Of a DNA stretch of 36,565 nt, positions 1-8,505 are shown in pieces; position 1 is the first letter of the stretch, and the number at the start of each line of letters is the position of its first letter. Source of the DNA: Candidatus Heimdallarchaeota archaeon (GTDB lineage Archaea > Asgardarchaeota > Heimdallarchaeia > Heimdallarchaeales > Heimdallarchaeaceae); the NCBI GenBank assembly GCA_021399395.1, contig JAAFKJ010000116.1, positions 1 through 36,565 on the forward strand. The letters run 5' to 3'. The notes beneath the pieces are model-generated. The model had not been told where the DNA came from. It saw only the letters and a program-made list of their open reading frames with translations, and ran no database searches. Both the position numbers and the translations under genes were made by a program.

Positions 1-83
1 AGGATAGCCAAGCGGACAACGGCGCTGGTCTTGAAAATCAGTTCCTTATAGGATCCGGGGTTCAAATCCCCGTCCTGGCTCCA
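1..83 (+). tRNA. tRNA-Ser(UGA), 5' end cut by the window
   Basis: Bases 1-4 are the last four of the acceptor 5' strand; the first three bases lie outside the window. The anticodon loop CTTGAAA gives anticodon TGA (Ser). A long variable arm follows (TTCC...GGAT type), as expected for a class II tRNA. The T-arm has stem CGGGG/CCCCG and loop TTCAAAT. The acceptor 3' strand TCCTGGC is at 73-79, followed by T and an encoded CCA at 81-83. The topoisomerase gene begins 20 bases later. Confidence 0.93.
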
Positions 84-103
84 ACTCTTTAGTTCATCTG
101 AAA

Positions 104-2221
104 GTGGAATTTAGTTATAATGGTGTTAGGTATTTGTCATCTATAGAAACTCCTTACGTATTAGGTATTGCTGAGAAACCACAAGCAGCTCGAAGACTAG
201 CCTATGCCTTAGACGAGAATAATAAACCAACAGTCAAGAAATTGCGAAACATTTCAGTTTTTGTTTGTACAAGAGATAACAATCGTATAGTTATAGCCCC
301 TGCAGTTGGTCATTTATTTACTCTTTCTTCTATCGGTAAAACATGGAACTATCCAGTATTAGATTATGAATGGGTACCAAGTCATACAGTAAGTAAAACT
401 GCTAGAACTAAAAACTTCACTGATGTTTTTAAATCTCTTGCAAAAGGAGCAAGTAATGTCATTATTATGACTGATTTTGACAGGGAGGGTGAGGTAATCG
501 GTTATTTAATACTGAAGTATCTTATTGGAAAAACTGATGCTGAAAGAATGAAATTTTCTACTTTGACAGTACGAGATATACTCCAAGCTTATGATCAGAG
601 AGAGAAATCACTTGATATGGGTTTTCTAAATTCTGGTCTTATTCGTCATTATGTGGATTGGTTATATGGAATAAATTATTCCAGAGCATTGAGTCTAGCA
701 GTAAAGAAGGTTTCAGGTCAATTCAAAACAATTTCAATTGGTCGCGTTCAAGGACCTACATTAGGTTCTGTTGTAGAGTTGGAAAACAAAATCAAAATGT
801 TTCTTCCTATTCCTTTTTGGACTATTGAAAGTGAAGTGATTCTAGATAATAAGAAGTTTAAAGCTTTTTATGAAAAATCAAAGATTGAAATTCAGAAAGA
901 AGCTGTACAAATTATTAAAGATTGTAGTGGTTTAGCAGGTAAAATAACTGACGTATCTTCAGAGATGTCATATCAGTATTCTTTCCCTCCTTTTGATTTA
1001 GGATCACTTCAAAGAGAAGCATATAGATACTTCAAATTCTCCCCAAGTAAAACTCTAGAATATGCTGAAAACCTCTATTTGAAGGCTTTAATTTCATATC
1101 CTAGAACCGATAGTCAAAAATTACCAATGACTTTAGGTCATAAAACCATACTTTCCAAACTAAGCAACCAAAGCGATTATAGTACTTTTGCTAATGAAAT
1201 AATCTCTAGAAAGAAGTTCAAACCAAGAGAAGGGAAACGTACAGACGCAGCTCATCCGGCAATCCATCCAACAGGAAATGTCCCGGATAATTCACTCTCA
1301 GCATCTGAAAGAAAAATCTATGATTTAGTGGTTAAACGTTACCTCTCCGTTTTTGGTAGAAGAGCTGAAATTCTCAAGGGTATAATTGAGATTACTGTAA
1401 AAACTCATAAGTTTGAGGTTCGAGGTAGTAAAATAATAGATGAAGGGTGGATAAAATATTACAAACCATATTTCTCACTTTCAGAACAAATTTTACCGGA
1501 CGTTCAGTTAAATTCTGATGTTAAGTTTTCATATATTGAATCAAAAGAAGACTTTACTTCTCCTCCTTATAGATACAATGAATCATCTTTACTAAAGAAC
1601 ATGGAAACAGAGAAAATAGGTACTAAAGCAACTAGAGCAGGGATTATCAAAACTTTGTTTGATCGTGGTTATGTCGAAGGCAAAGTAATTTCACCTACAC
1701 CATTAGGGGTTGGTGTTGTAGATGTTCTACAAAGTCAATATCCAATTCTTGTAAAGTCCGAAATGACTAGAAACTTGGAAGATATCATGGAGGATGTTAA
1801 GAACAAGAAAACGAATATTGATTCTACAATCTTTACAATAAAAAATGAATTGAAGGATTTACTGATATTATTTCATAAGAAGGAAGAGGAAATAGGTCAA
1901 TCTCTTTATGAAAATCTACGTTTATCGGAAAAATCTGAACTTGTGGTTTTAGGAAAGTGTCAGAAATGCAAGAAGGGTGATTTAAGGATCATAAAATCTA
2001 GAAAATCTGGAAAGCGATTTATTTCCTGTTCAGCTTATTTTGATAAGAGTGTTAAATGCACCGCAACATATCCATTACCCAACACTGGAACTGTTAGATC
2101 TACATCAAAGAAGTGCCCACACGACGGATTACCAATCATAGAGTGGCAGAGAGGTAAAAGAAAATATCAGATGTGTATCTCACCAGACTGTCCATCAAAG
2201 AAAGAGGGTGATAAAAATTAG
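104..2221 (+). CDS. topA: DNA topoisomerase I (type IA)
   Basis: Type IA topoisomerase that relaxes negatively supercoiled DNA by cutting one strand through a 5'-phosphotyrosine. The 705-aa protein opens with a Toprim strand (GIAEKPQAARRLA). The acidic metal-binding triad follows in TDFDREGE (about D124, D126, E128). The catalytic tyrosine is in SYPRTDSQ (about Y332). Near the C-terminus are two Cys4-like zinc motifs (CQKC...C...C and CPHDG...CISPDC), usual for archaeal and bacterial TopA. The only early in-frame start is GTG at 104, just after tRNA-Ser; a TTG at about 137 is an alternative. The end overlaps the next gene by 14 bases, suggesting co-transcription. Confidence 0.95.
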   Translation: MEFSYNGVRYLSSIETPYVLGIAEKPQAARRLAYALDENNKPTVKKLRNISVFVCTRDNNRIVIAPAVGHLFTLSSIGKTWNYPVLDYEWVPSHTVSKTARTKNFTDVFKSLAKGASNVIIMTDFDREGEVIGYLILKYLIGKTDAERMKFSTLTVRDILQAYDQREKSLDMGFLNSGLIRHYVDWLYGINYSRALSLAVKKVSGQFKTISIGRVQGPTLGSVVELENKIKMFLPIPFWTIESEVILDNKKFKAFYEKSKIEIQKEAVQIIKDCSGLAGKITDVSSEMSYQYSFPPFDLGSLQREAYRYFKFSPSKTLEYAENLYLKALISYPRTDSQKLPMTLGHKTILSKLSNQSDYSTFANEIISRKKFKPREGKRTDAAHPAIHPTGNVPDNSLSASERKIYDLVVKRYLSVFGRRAEILKGIIEITVKTHKFEVRGSKIIDEGWIKYYKPYFSLSEQILPDVQLNSDVKFSYIESKEDFTSPPYRYNESSLLKNMETEKIGTKATRAGIIKTLFDRGYVEGKVISPTPLGVGVVDVLQSQYPILVKSEMTRNLEDIMEDVKNKKTNIDSTIFTIKNELKDLLILFHKKEEEIGQSLYENLRLSEKSELVVLGKCQKCKKGDLRIIKSRKSGKRFISCSAYFDKSVKCTATYPLPNTGTVRSTSKKCPHDGLPIIEWQRGKRKYQMCISPDCPSKKEGDKN

Positions 2222-2459
2222 CTCGAAAAAAACTTTAGCTGTATGTCCAATTTGTAAAAAAAACAAAGAAAATTCTCAAGAGAAGTATTGTAAAAATCAT
2301 AATGCAGCTAAGAAGTTGCTCAAACCGGGATATTTATCATGGTTAAAAGCATATGGTTCAGTTTCATGGGATGAGTTTCTTAAGAGATTATTAGATTTAG
2401 AAGGTTTAGTTGGAGATTTTATTAAAGAAATAGTTGAGTATGAGTTCTATTTTCAATAA
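2208..2459 (+). CDS. Small zinc-binding protein of unknown function
   Basis: An 83-aa protein whose GTG start lies inside the end of the topoisomerase gene. The N-terminal part has a CPICKKN...CKNH pattern (CxxC then CxxH), consistent with one zinc-binding knuckle. The rest is predicted helical (LSWLKAYGSVSWDEFLKRLLDLEG) and acidic at the end. I do not recognise the family. The translational overlap with topA implies shared expression, but this is inference from position only. Confidence 0.6.
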   Translation: MIKISSKKTLAVCPICKKNKENSQEKYCKNHNAAKKLLKPGYLSWLKAYGSVSWDEFLKRLLDLEGLVGDFIKEIVEYEFYFQ

Positions 2460-2499
2460 AACCCCCATTCAATTTTCCTCTCCCCATTCTTAATCAATG

Positions 2500-2739
2500 T
2501 TAAGAAAACAATGCGGTGTGAATTTGTTCTTTCTCCGGTAACCCCTCAATCTTCGTTTGACCAACTAATATTGTTGGTAAAGAAGAAATTTCCAACTCTT
2601 TTTTTGTGCTAATTTTTATATTTTTGTAATTAAAGAGCCCATTGTATTCATCTAGAACATTTCTAAGTATTTTTTCAGCAATGTTACAGTATGGACAATC
2701 TTCTGTTGTATATAGAACTATTTGTTTCATCTCATACAT
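2500..2739 (-). CDS. Glutaredoxin/thioredoxin-like protein
   Basis: A 79-aa protein with the start of a thioredoxin fold: a beta strand (KQIVLYTTEDC) followed by the redox motif CPYC at about residues 15-18. A conserved-looking cis-proline region (SSLPTILVG) follows near residue 54. CPYC is the classical glutaredoxin dithiol. The size is that of archaeal mini-thioredoxins/glutaredoxins, so a disulfide reductase role is likely; the electron donor cannot be told. The start is ATG at 2739 (MYEMK); the ATG three codons later is also possible. Confidence 0.8.
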   Translation of the reverse strand: MYEMKQIVLYTTEDCPYCNIAEKILRNVLDEYNGLFNYKNIKISTKKELEISSLPTILVGQTKIEGLPEKEQIHTALFS

Positions 2740-2841
2740 TTTCTATGCTAAAGTATTAAAAATGCAACAAAAATTTTCGGACTAGCGTAGATGATAGTGT
2801 AATATTACAAGCACAGAAACTTTGAAGCTAACCCAAAAAAA

Positions 2842-3135
2842 CTAAATAGAATCACAACTGCAGGGATTGTTTTTGCATTTCGGACATGAATGGGCGTATT
2901 TTTTGAAGAACATTTCTTCGACATCAATTTCAGCAAGATTTGCAATACTAAAGATCCAAGCAATTACATCAATGATTTCTTCTGTAATTTTAAGCTCATC
3001 TTTCAAGAGAATTGCTTCTGATAGTTCTCCAACTTCTTCAACTAATTTTAAGAATGTTTTCTCCTTTCCTCTTGCTTTATCCTTGTTATAGAAAAGATTC
3101 CTCATTAATTTTTGAATGTCGTGAATATACGTCAC
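2842..3135 (-). CDS. MazG-like nucleotide pyrophosphohydrolase with a C-terminal Cys motif
   Basis: A 97-aa all-alpha NTP-PPase-type protein. The metal-binding helices are visible as KLVEEVGELSEA (ExxE pattern) and TEEIIDVIAWIF (ExxD pattern). Such proteins hydrolyse nucleoside triphosphates to monophosphate and pyrophosphate, often clearing non-canonical nucleotides. The C-terminus carries CPKCKNNPCSC, a likely zinc site beyond the minimal MazG fold. The start is GTG at 3135. It lies 26 bases downstream of the Sec61 beta gene on the same strand, so they may share a transcript. Confidence 0.82.
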   Translation of the reverse strand: MTYIHDIQKLMRNLFYNKDKARGKEKTFLKLVEEVGELSEAILLKDELKITEEIIDVIAWIFSIANLAEIDVEEMFFKKYAHSCPKCKNNPCSCDSI

Positions 3136-3161
3136 CCTCTGTTTTCCATTTGAAAATGTGT

Positions 3162-3359
3162 TTAAGTAGGAGAGACGTAAAGAAAATTACCTACAATAAC
3201 AACAACAATTAGGATTAGACTAAAAGCAACAACGTACCAAGGACCAATTTTTACTCCAGGTAAATCTTCATCATAATATCTCATTAAACCTGCTCCTGTA
3301 GCAGGCATTGGACTTGTATCACGCTTTTGTTTCTTCCTTTGAGAAGTTCTTCTACTCAT
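3162..3359 (-). CDS. Preprotein translocase subunit Sec61 beta (SecG-type)
   Basis: The small tail-anchored subunit of the archaeal SecYE-beta channel. The protein (65 aa from the ATG at 3359) has a basic N-terminus (MSRRTSQRKKQKRD), then the family core MPATGAGLMRYYDED and PGVKIGP, then one C-terminal transmembrane helix (WYVVAFSLILIVVVIVGNF). The open frame extends upstream to 3407, but the extra residues are not part of the family, and the ATG at 3359 sits a short distance below a TATA-like element. Confidence 0.93.
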   Translation of the reverse strand: MSRRTSQRKKQKRDTSPMPATGAGLMRYYDEDLPGVKIGPWYVVAFSLILIVVVIVGNFLYVSPT

Positions 3360-3386
3360 ATTGCTCAACTGAGTTTTAAGATAGAG

Positions 3387-3394
3387 ATATATAT
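3387..3394 (-). promoter_or_regulatory. TATA-like element upstream of Sec61 beta
   Basis: On the minus strand an ATATATAT run lies about 28-35 bases before the Sec61 beta ATG, within an AT-rich flank. This would place the transcript start just upstream of the start codon and give a short leader. No Shine-Dalgarno motif is obvious. Assigned by pattern only. Confidence 0.35.
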
Positions 3395-3511
3395 GATTTT
3401 TTATCAATTACATTTCAGTTGACCAAAACAAAATAATAAAGCTTCAAAAAATGAAACCCATCATCAAAAAATTTAAGATGTGATTAACTTCAAAGAACTA
3501 TAACATACAAT

Positions 3512-3610
3512 GACCCCGTAGCTCAGCTGGATAGAGCACCAGCCTTCTATGTAAAGCTAATATGCGAAGATAGTTGGGGGTCGCGCGTTCGAATCGCGTC
3601 GGGGTCGCCA
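3512..3610 (+). tRNA. tRNA-Arg(UCU) with a 22-nt intron
   Basis: The acceptor GACCCCG pairs with CGGGGTC at 3600-3606; the discriminator is G at 3607 and CCA is encoded at 3608-3610. The anticodon stem CCAGC (3539-3543) pairs with GTTGG (3573-3577). Loop CTTCTA|A gives anticodon TCT (3546-3548). An intron at 3550-3571 interrupts after position 37. The bulge-helix-bulge is textbook: CTTC pairs with GAAG, with 3-nt bulges TAT and ATA. The T-arm is GCGCG-TTCGAAT-CGCGT. Confidence 0.95.
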
Positions 3611-3666
3611 TGTTTATTTCCAATATATGGAAAAAATTTCTTTACAAACAAAAATGTTGCCCAGTC

Positions 3667-5295
3667 ATGAATCCATCTAAGAAGCTTCGAAAATTGGTTG
3701 CTGAAGGTTATCAACTTACTCCGGAAGCCTTTTCCTATCTTAATTCTTTAGAGGACGTAGATTCAGTTATTGATGAGATTCTTTCTTCTGGAACAGCTCA
3801 ACTGATACTTTCTATAGATGATATAAACGAAATAATTAACCAAGAAATTGAAGAAGTTAAGTCTGTTGATCAACCAGCTGATGAACCTGTTGATGCAAAA
3901 GAAGAACAGATTATGGTTGAAGATAAAACAGAAGATAGCAAAAGTTTGGATTCAAAAGTCTCATCTGTGGAAATCAAAAAAGATGATTTAGTAAAAGAAA
4001 AACAGTTATTACCTAAAGAAAAAAAAATACGGACAGAGGTAAGAAAAGAAGCAATCTCAACTGATTTAGAGGTTCTTTATTCCCCCAAAGTCACAAAAAC
4101 TCCAGCTTCAGCTGCAAGTTTTCGTCAGTATTTTAAGAATAGATTTGAAGTAATTAGCTCCTATTTTTCGAAAAGAAGAGATATTGCAAACAGAGTCACA
4201 ACCAGTGATTTAGAACCAAACAAAGATAGAGATATGGTGGCTTTAATTGCTCTTGTTACTAAGATAAAAAGGATAGCACAAAAAATAGTCATTATTGAAA
4301 TGGAAGATCTGTCTGGAGATGCAACTGGTTTTATTTATGCTTCAAATCCAGACCTTATTCAATCGTCTCAATTCATTTTGGAAGATTCAGTCTTATGCTT
4401 TGTTGGAAACTGGAGAAATAAACGATTCAATATTAAAGATGTTCTTTGGCCAGATATTCCTTATACGCACAAATCAAACTACTCGTATGAATCAGTACTC
4501 TCTCTACACATCTCTGACATCCATGTAGGATCAAAGAACTTCGCAGGAAAACTCTTTCATCGGGTTATTAATATGATAAATGGTGACCTAGAAGATGCAA
4601 AATATAATAAAATAGGAGAAAAAATCAAATATCTTTTTGTTGCTGGAGACATTGTTGATGGAGTTGGAGTTTATCCAGGACAGAAAGATGACTTGGTAAT
4701 AGATAGTATTCAACTGCAGTATCATTTAGCTACAGAATATTTTGATCAAATTAGAAAGGATGTTGAAATAATTATCATTCCTGGGAATCATGATGGTGCA
4801 AGGTCTGCCGAACCTCAAACCCCCATACAAAAGGAATTTGCTCAAGATCTTGTTAGTTTAGATAATGTTCATCTCTTAGGGAGTCCTTGTTACTTGAAAG
4901 CACATAATGTAGAGATTATGCTCAATCATGGCAATTCAATACTAGATATTAATGCGGCAATACCTGCTATTCCACATGAAACCTCTATTCCTGCTATGAG
5001 AGAGATGTTAAAAAACCGTCATCTCGTGCCTATATACGGGAGAAGAACACCTATTGCACCAACACCGACTGATGAATTAATTATCTCGAGAATTCCTGAT
5101 ATTTTTCATACTGGTCACACGCACATAGCTGGAGATGACAGATACAAAGGAGTATTATTACTTAATTCTGGAACCTTCCAATATCAAACAAGTTACCAAA
5201 AAAGTATGAATATCAATCCTACAACTGGATTAACATATATTGTAAATCTAAAAAATCTGGAAAGGTCTGAAATAAATTTTAAAGAAATACATTGA
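3667..5295 (+). CDS. DNA polymerase D small subunit DP1 (3'-5' exonuclease)
   Basis: Proofreading subunit of the archaeal replicative polymerase PolD; it works with the large subunit DP2, not in this window. The N-terminal ~35 residues are helical (KKLRKLVAEGYQLTPEAF), followed by a charged, low-complexity linker. An OB-fold region precedes the Mre11-like phosphoesterase. Phosphoesterase motifs run in order: SDIHVGS (about 283), GDIVDG (about 327), GNHDG (about 374), LNHGNS and GHTHIAG (about 483), so all metal ligands appear present. I chose ATG 3667 (542 aa) because MNPSKKLRKL looks like a DP1 N-terminus. The in-frame ATG at 3610 would overlap the CCA of tRNA-Arg. The gene ends 13 bases before a convergent Roadblock gene. 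Confidence 0.93.
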   Translation: MNPSKKLRKLVAEGYQLTPEAFSYLNSLEDVDSVIDEILSSGTAQLILSIDDINEIINQEIEEVKSVDQPADEPVDAKEEQIMVEDKTEDSKSLDSKVSSVEIKKDDLVKEKQLLPKEKKIRTEVRKEAISTDLEVLYSPKVTKTPASAASFRQYFKNRFEVISSYFSKRRDIANRVTTSDLEPNKDRDMVALIALVTKIKRIAQKIVIIEMEDLSGDATGFIYASNPDLIQSSQFILEDSVLCFVGNWRNKRFNIKDVLWPDIPYTHKSNYSYESVLSLHISDIHVGSKNFAGKLFHRVINMINGDLEDAKYNKIGEKIKYLFVAGDIVDGVGVYPGQKDDLVIDSIQLQYHLATEYFDQIRKDVEIIIIPGNHDGARSAEPQTPIQKEFAQDLVSLDNVHLLGSPCYLKAHNVEIMLNHGNSILDINAAIPAIPHETSIPAMREMLKNRHLVPIYGRRTPIAPTPTDELIISRIPDIFHTGHTHIAGDDRYKGVLLLNSGTFQYQTSYQKSMNINPTTGLTYIVNLKNLERSEINFKEIH

Positions 5296-5308
5296 TAGGA
5301 AATTTTAC

Positions 5309-5722
5309 CTATTCAGGAGGAATCTCGTCATCATCAATTTGAACATATGACAATATGTCAGCAATTTGTGGTGCATGATTGGATAAAACAGCTATCGCTG
5401 TCTTGAATTCTTCAATATCACTAGTACCACCAACTAGATGAAAATCCCCAATAGATTTGAGAATCAAGAAACCATTTGTACCTCGGACCATTACATCATT
5501 AATTGGCGAAAAATTCAATCTTTCCAATGCTAATCTAGCAGCAGCAACAAGTGCAGCACCTATGGCGGACAACTCTGTTGAGTTTGCTTTTTTATCTCCT
5601 GCATAAAATGCTACTCTATCTCCAGTTGCAGTTAAAACAGCTAAAGCTTCTAATTTAGCTTCTTGAGTGATATCTTTCAACTCTTTTGCTAATGCATATG
5701 CAATTTTCCTTTCTAATCTCAT
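5309..5722 (-). CDS. Roadblock/LC7 domain protein
   Basis: A 137-aa single-domain Roadblock/LC7 protein. The alternating strand/helix pattern is visible: EALAVLTATGDRVAFYAG, then helix ELSAIGAALVAAARLALERL, then strands DVMVRGTNGFLILKSIG and FHLVGG, then a C-terminal helix and an acidic tail. Proteins of this family (MglB, dynein Roadblock, Ragulator subunits) dimerise and bind or regulate small GTPases. Asgard genomes are rich in them. A small GTPase lies at 14.5-15.2 kb and a second Roadblock at 23.3 kb, but partnership with either is inference. Confidence 0.85.
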   Translation of the reverse strand: MRLERKIAYALAKELKDITQEAKLEALAVLTATGDRVAFYAGDKKANSTELSAIGAALVAAARLALERLNFSPINDVMVRGTNGFLILKSIGDFHLVGGTSDIEEFKTAIAVLSNHAPQIADILSYVQIDDDEIPPE

Positions 5723-5951
5723 TGCTCTCTAAATCACTTTAAGCTAGAATTATCTTAATTAATGTTCCTATGGTTTCTTGCTTGTCAAGATGTGATGATT
5801 AGTTTCAAGAAGTTTTTCTAAAGCTTCTGATCATATTTGTCTACTTTTTTAAGGTGATTTTTCCAATAAAAATAATATTACAAACAAGTGAAGAAGAAAG
5901 ACTTTACTTAAGGAATATTTTTAAACGCATTTCTTTATTCAACTTCAAAAA

Positions 5952-5963
5952 GTACTGCAGTAC
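5952..5963. promoter_or_regulatory. Perfect 12-bp palindrome in the aglB leader
   Basis: GTACTGCAGTAC is its own reverse complement. It lies about 33 bases before the AglB start and about 30 bases after a TATA-like ATTTTTAAA (around 5917-5925), so it would fall at or just after the transcript start. That position suits a repressor operator. A further GTAC half follows at 5970-5973. No regulator is identified. Confidence 0.4.
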
Positions 5964-5995
5964 GTTATAGTACTTTAATATAAGGTGTATAAAAA

Positions 5996-8266
5996 TTGTC
6001 GAGTGATTCAGGTATTTCTGGAACTCTAGGTCGTTTCTGGAGAAAAATAGTAGACCACTTTGAAGATTATGAATTCGATAAAGTGGTTCTCCTTAATAGA
6101 CTTAGTCTGCTAATTATTCTTATTGCTGGTGTTATGATACGATTATTTTCATTGATGAAAGGATATGATACTCTCATCAAAGCATTTGATCCTTATGTTC
6201 AGTTAGTGAGTGCTGAATTTATAAGTGAAAATGGTTTCAGTGCATTCATACATTGGTTTAAGGATAATTCATGGTATCCATATGGATTTCAAACTGGACA
6301 AGAACTATATTGGGGTGTTCCTGTAAGTGCAGTTATTATACATGCAATCCTGAACTTCTTTGCGATAAATGTTTCAATTCAACAAGTAGCTTTCTTTAGT
6401 CCAGTTGTGTATGGTCTACTTACAATAATCGCATCTTATTTCTTAGGAAAAGAAGCTGTAAGTACAAGAACTGGTCTTTTTACGGCTTTTTTTATGGCAT
6501 TCTCGCCAGCTTTTCTATCAAGAAGCACGGCAGGTTTCTTTGACAATGAATCAATAGGTATTCTATTCACAGTACTGACCTTATACTTCTTTATTAGAGC
6601 AATTAAGCGTGGTGGAACTATTTCTGCATTTCTTGCGGGTATAAGTCTGGGGCTTTTAATTGGAAGTTGGGGTGCATATAGATATGTGTTGGATCTATTA
6701 CCTCTTGCAGCATTATTTCTTGTATTAACCAGAAAACTAACCTACAGATTGATAAAAACCTATACAATCACAATAGTAACGGCACTGAGTATAGGTTTTC
6801 TAATTCCAAGAGTAATGACAAATAAATTCTACAATATAGAAGTGATGATACCTGTTTTAATGATAGGTTTTCTAATCTTAGTTGGATTAGTGCAAAATCT
6901 ATCAAGGAACTTAAGTGAAAAAACGTTCAAACAAGTTATAATTGTAGGATCCATTACAATATTTGTTCTTCTAACCGTATTAGTGACAATCTTTCTGTCA
7001 TTAGGAATTTTTTCAAATATTGCAGATAAATTCTGGGCTGTAATTCTGCCTGGAGAAAGGACGAGTATTCCTATTATTTCTTCAGTAAGCGAACATCAAC
7101 CTATGACTTGGGCTGAGCTTTTCAACAACATCCATGTTATGATGTTTTTGATGCCTCTAGGCATATACTATTGTTTGAAGAAACCAACTGACGTTAATAT
7201 TATCATCCTTACTATGGGTATTACAACCATTTACTTCTCTGGTTCAATGGTAAGACTTGTATTATTATTGGCACCATCTGCTTCATTATTGAGCGCTATG
7301 GCTATTGACAAACTTCTCTATACCTATTCATTAAGTGCTCATGGCAAGATTGCTTTAACAAAAAGAAAATTACGTATTACCAAATCTATTGGTAGAGATG
7401 AAGCTGTAATCGCTTATCTTGTGATATTTGGTTTGCTACTTACATTTACATTTCATAGTATAAAACTCGCTGACAATTACTCACAATCTGAAATGGCTCC
7501 TGTAATATTCCTAAATGGAATTCCAGCTTCTGATTGGCAAGAGGCATTGATGTGGTTGAGAGAAAATGGTCAAAGCGACGGAATTATTGAAAATAGTGCT
7601 CCAGTAGTTTTAAGCTGGTGGGATTATGGTTATTGGATTACGAACTACGGAAATACTACGACGCTCGTAGATAATGCAACAACAAATAAAACCCAGATAG
7701 GTATGGTAGGTACTATGCTAATGTGGAATTTCTCAGAATCAGTGAAGATGATGTATAAGTATAATATCAAATATGTGCTGATAAACTCTCAAGCAGGTCT
7801 TCCAGGACTTGGATCAGATTTAGGAAAAGCACTATGGTGTATTAGAATAGCAGAATCAACTGTTCCAAGATATGGTATAACAGAAGATAATTTCTATGGG
7901 CTTTCTGAAGATGAGAGACAATATCTGTATTATGATTCATTCTATGACTCAGTCTTATACAGATTGGCAGCATATGATGAATTAACTGGTTACGCTTGGA
8001 CTCCTGATTTTGATGGAACACCAACAAGTAAAAATCCTGGTTTGTTAGTTTCAGCACAGTATTTTCCAGTTCATAATTTGAAAGGTCCAGATGGAATTAC
8101 CTATTTCTCCGAAGTATTCAGAAGTTATGGTTTAGCTTCTAATCCACAAGACTCTAGAAGATATCCTTTGGTAAGGATTTTTGAGGTAATTTATCCTGAA
8201 AACATAGAACAACTATCTGCAGAACTAAACTATGATTATCCTGAACCAATTGAGGATGAAACTTAG
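5996..8266 (+). CDS. aglB: Oligosaccharyltransferase, STT3/AglB family
   Basis: Membrane enzyme that transfers a lipid-linked glycan to Asn in N-x-S/T sequons of secreted proteins. The 756-aa protein has about a dozen transmembrane segments from residue 33 onward. The first acidic catalytic motif is FDPYVQ (about D65). A second acidic loop is TAGFFDNESIG. The diagnostic WWDYGYW motif is at about 541-547, followed by TTLVDNATTNKTQIG. The C-terminal domain is extracellular. The start is TTG at 5996, supported by an AGGTG Shine-Dalgarno motif 8 bases upstream. Predicted surface proteins with sequons at 17.4-20.5 kb are possible substrates. Confidence 0.94.
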   Translation: MSSDSGISGTLGRFWRKIVDHFEDYEFDKVVLLNRLSLLIILIAGVMIRLFSLMKGYDTLIKAFDPYVQLVSAEFISENGFSAFIHWFKDNSWYPYGFQTGQELYWGVPVSAVIIHAILNFFAINVSIQQVAFFSPVVYGLLTIIASYFLGKEAVSTRTGLFTAFFMAFSPAFLSRSTAGFFDNESIGILFTVLTLYFFIRAIKRGGTISAFLAGISLGLLIGSWGAYRYVLDLLPLAALFLVLTRKLTYRLIKTYTITIVTALSIGFLIPRVMTNKFYNIEVMIPVLMIGFLILVGLVQNLSRNLSEKTFKQVIIVGSITIFVLLTVLVTIFLSLGIFSNIADKFWAVILPGERTSIPIISSVSEHQPMTWAELFNNIHVMMFLMPLGIYYCLKKPTDVNIIILTMGITTIYFSGSMVRLVLLLAPSASLLSAMAIDKLLYTYSLSAHGKIALTKRKLRITKSIGRDEAVIAYLVIFGLLLTFTFHSIKLADNYSQSEMAPVIFLNGIPASDWQEALMWLRENGQSDGIIENSAPVVLSWWDYGYWITNYGNTTTLVDNATTNKTQIGMVGTMLMWNFSESVKMMYKYNIKYVLINSQAGLPGLGSDLGKALWCIRIAESTVPRYGITEDNFYGLSEDERQYLYYDSFYDSVLYRLAAYDELTGYAWTPDFDGTPTSKNPGLLVSAQYFPVHNLKGPDGITYFSEVFRSYGLASNPQDSRRYPLVRIFEVIYPENIEQLSAELNYDYPEPIEDET

Positions 8267-8312
8267 AAATATTTTTCATCTTTTTCTTTCCTTATTTTTT
8301 CTGTTTTTTCTT
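8267..8312 (+). terminator. T-rich terminator after aglB
   Basis: Directly after the AglB stop codon come several T-runs (TTTTTC, TTTTTC, TTTTTT, TTTTTTC) within about 45 bases and no clear hairpin. Oligo-T tracts are enough to terminate archaeal RNA polymerase, so this likely separates aglB from the EF-1 alpha transcript. Confidence 0.55.
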
Positions 8313-8458
8313 CCATGTAAGATTATAATAAGAAGGTTTAACATCAAAAGACTAGATTTTGTATGCGGCAGATAGCAAATTCAGAGCAAAGCTTATTTCT
8401 GATAAAGACAAGACCAAAACGCTTTTAATAATCTTTGGAGGGGAGTTATTAAAGTACA

Positions 8459-8498
8459 TTCAATATAAAATAATAGTACTGTTAATTAAAAAAAGGTG
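8459..8498 (+). promoter_or_regulatory. EF-1 alpha promoter and leader, with a motif shared with aglB
   Basis: A TATA-like CAATATAAAA (about 8460-8469) precedes ATAGTACT (8473-8480), then TTAAT, then the Shine-Dalgarno region AAGGTGTAAAAT just before the ATG. The aglB leader has the same order: ATAGTACT (5967-5974), TTAATA, AAGGTGTATAAA, start codon. The interval from ATAGTACT to the start is 25 bases here and 21 in aglB. The shared words suggest a common control or initiation element. Confidence 0.4.
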
Positions 8499-8505
8499 TA
8501 AAATA

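Noticed and set aside
5792..5830. Possible C/D box sRNA: GTGATGA followed 28 bases later by CTGA
   Set aside because: No internal D'/C' boxes and no convincing terminal stem; such short words occur by chance in AT-rich spacers.
8359..8505. N-terminal extension of EF-1 alpha
   Set aside because: The upstream frame has no family similarity, and the internal ATG at 8506 has a proper Shine-Dalgarno motif and the normal N-terminus.
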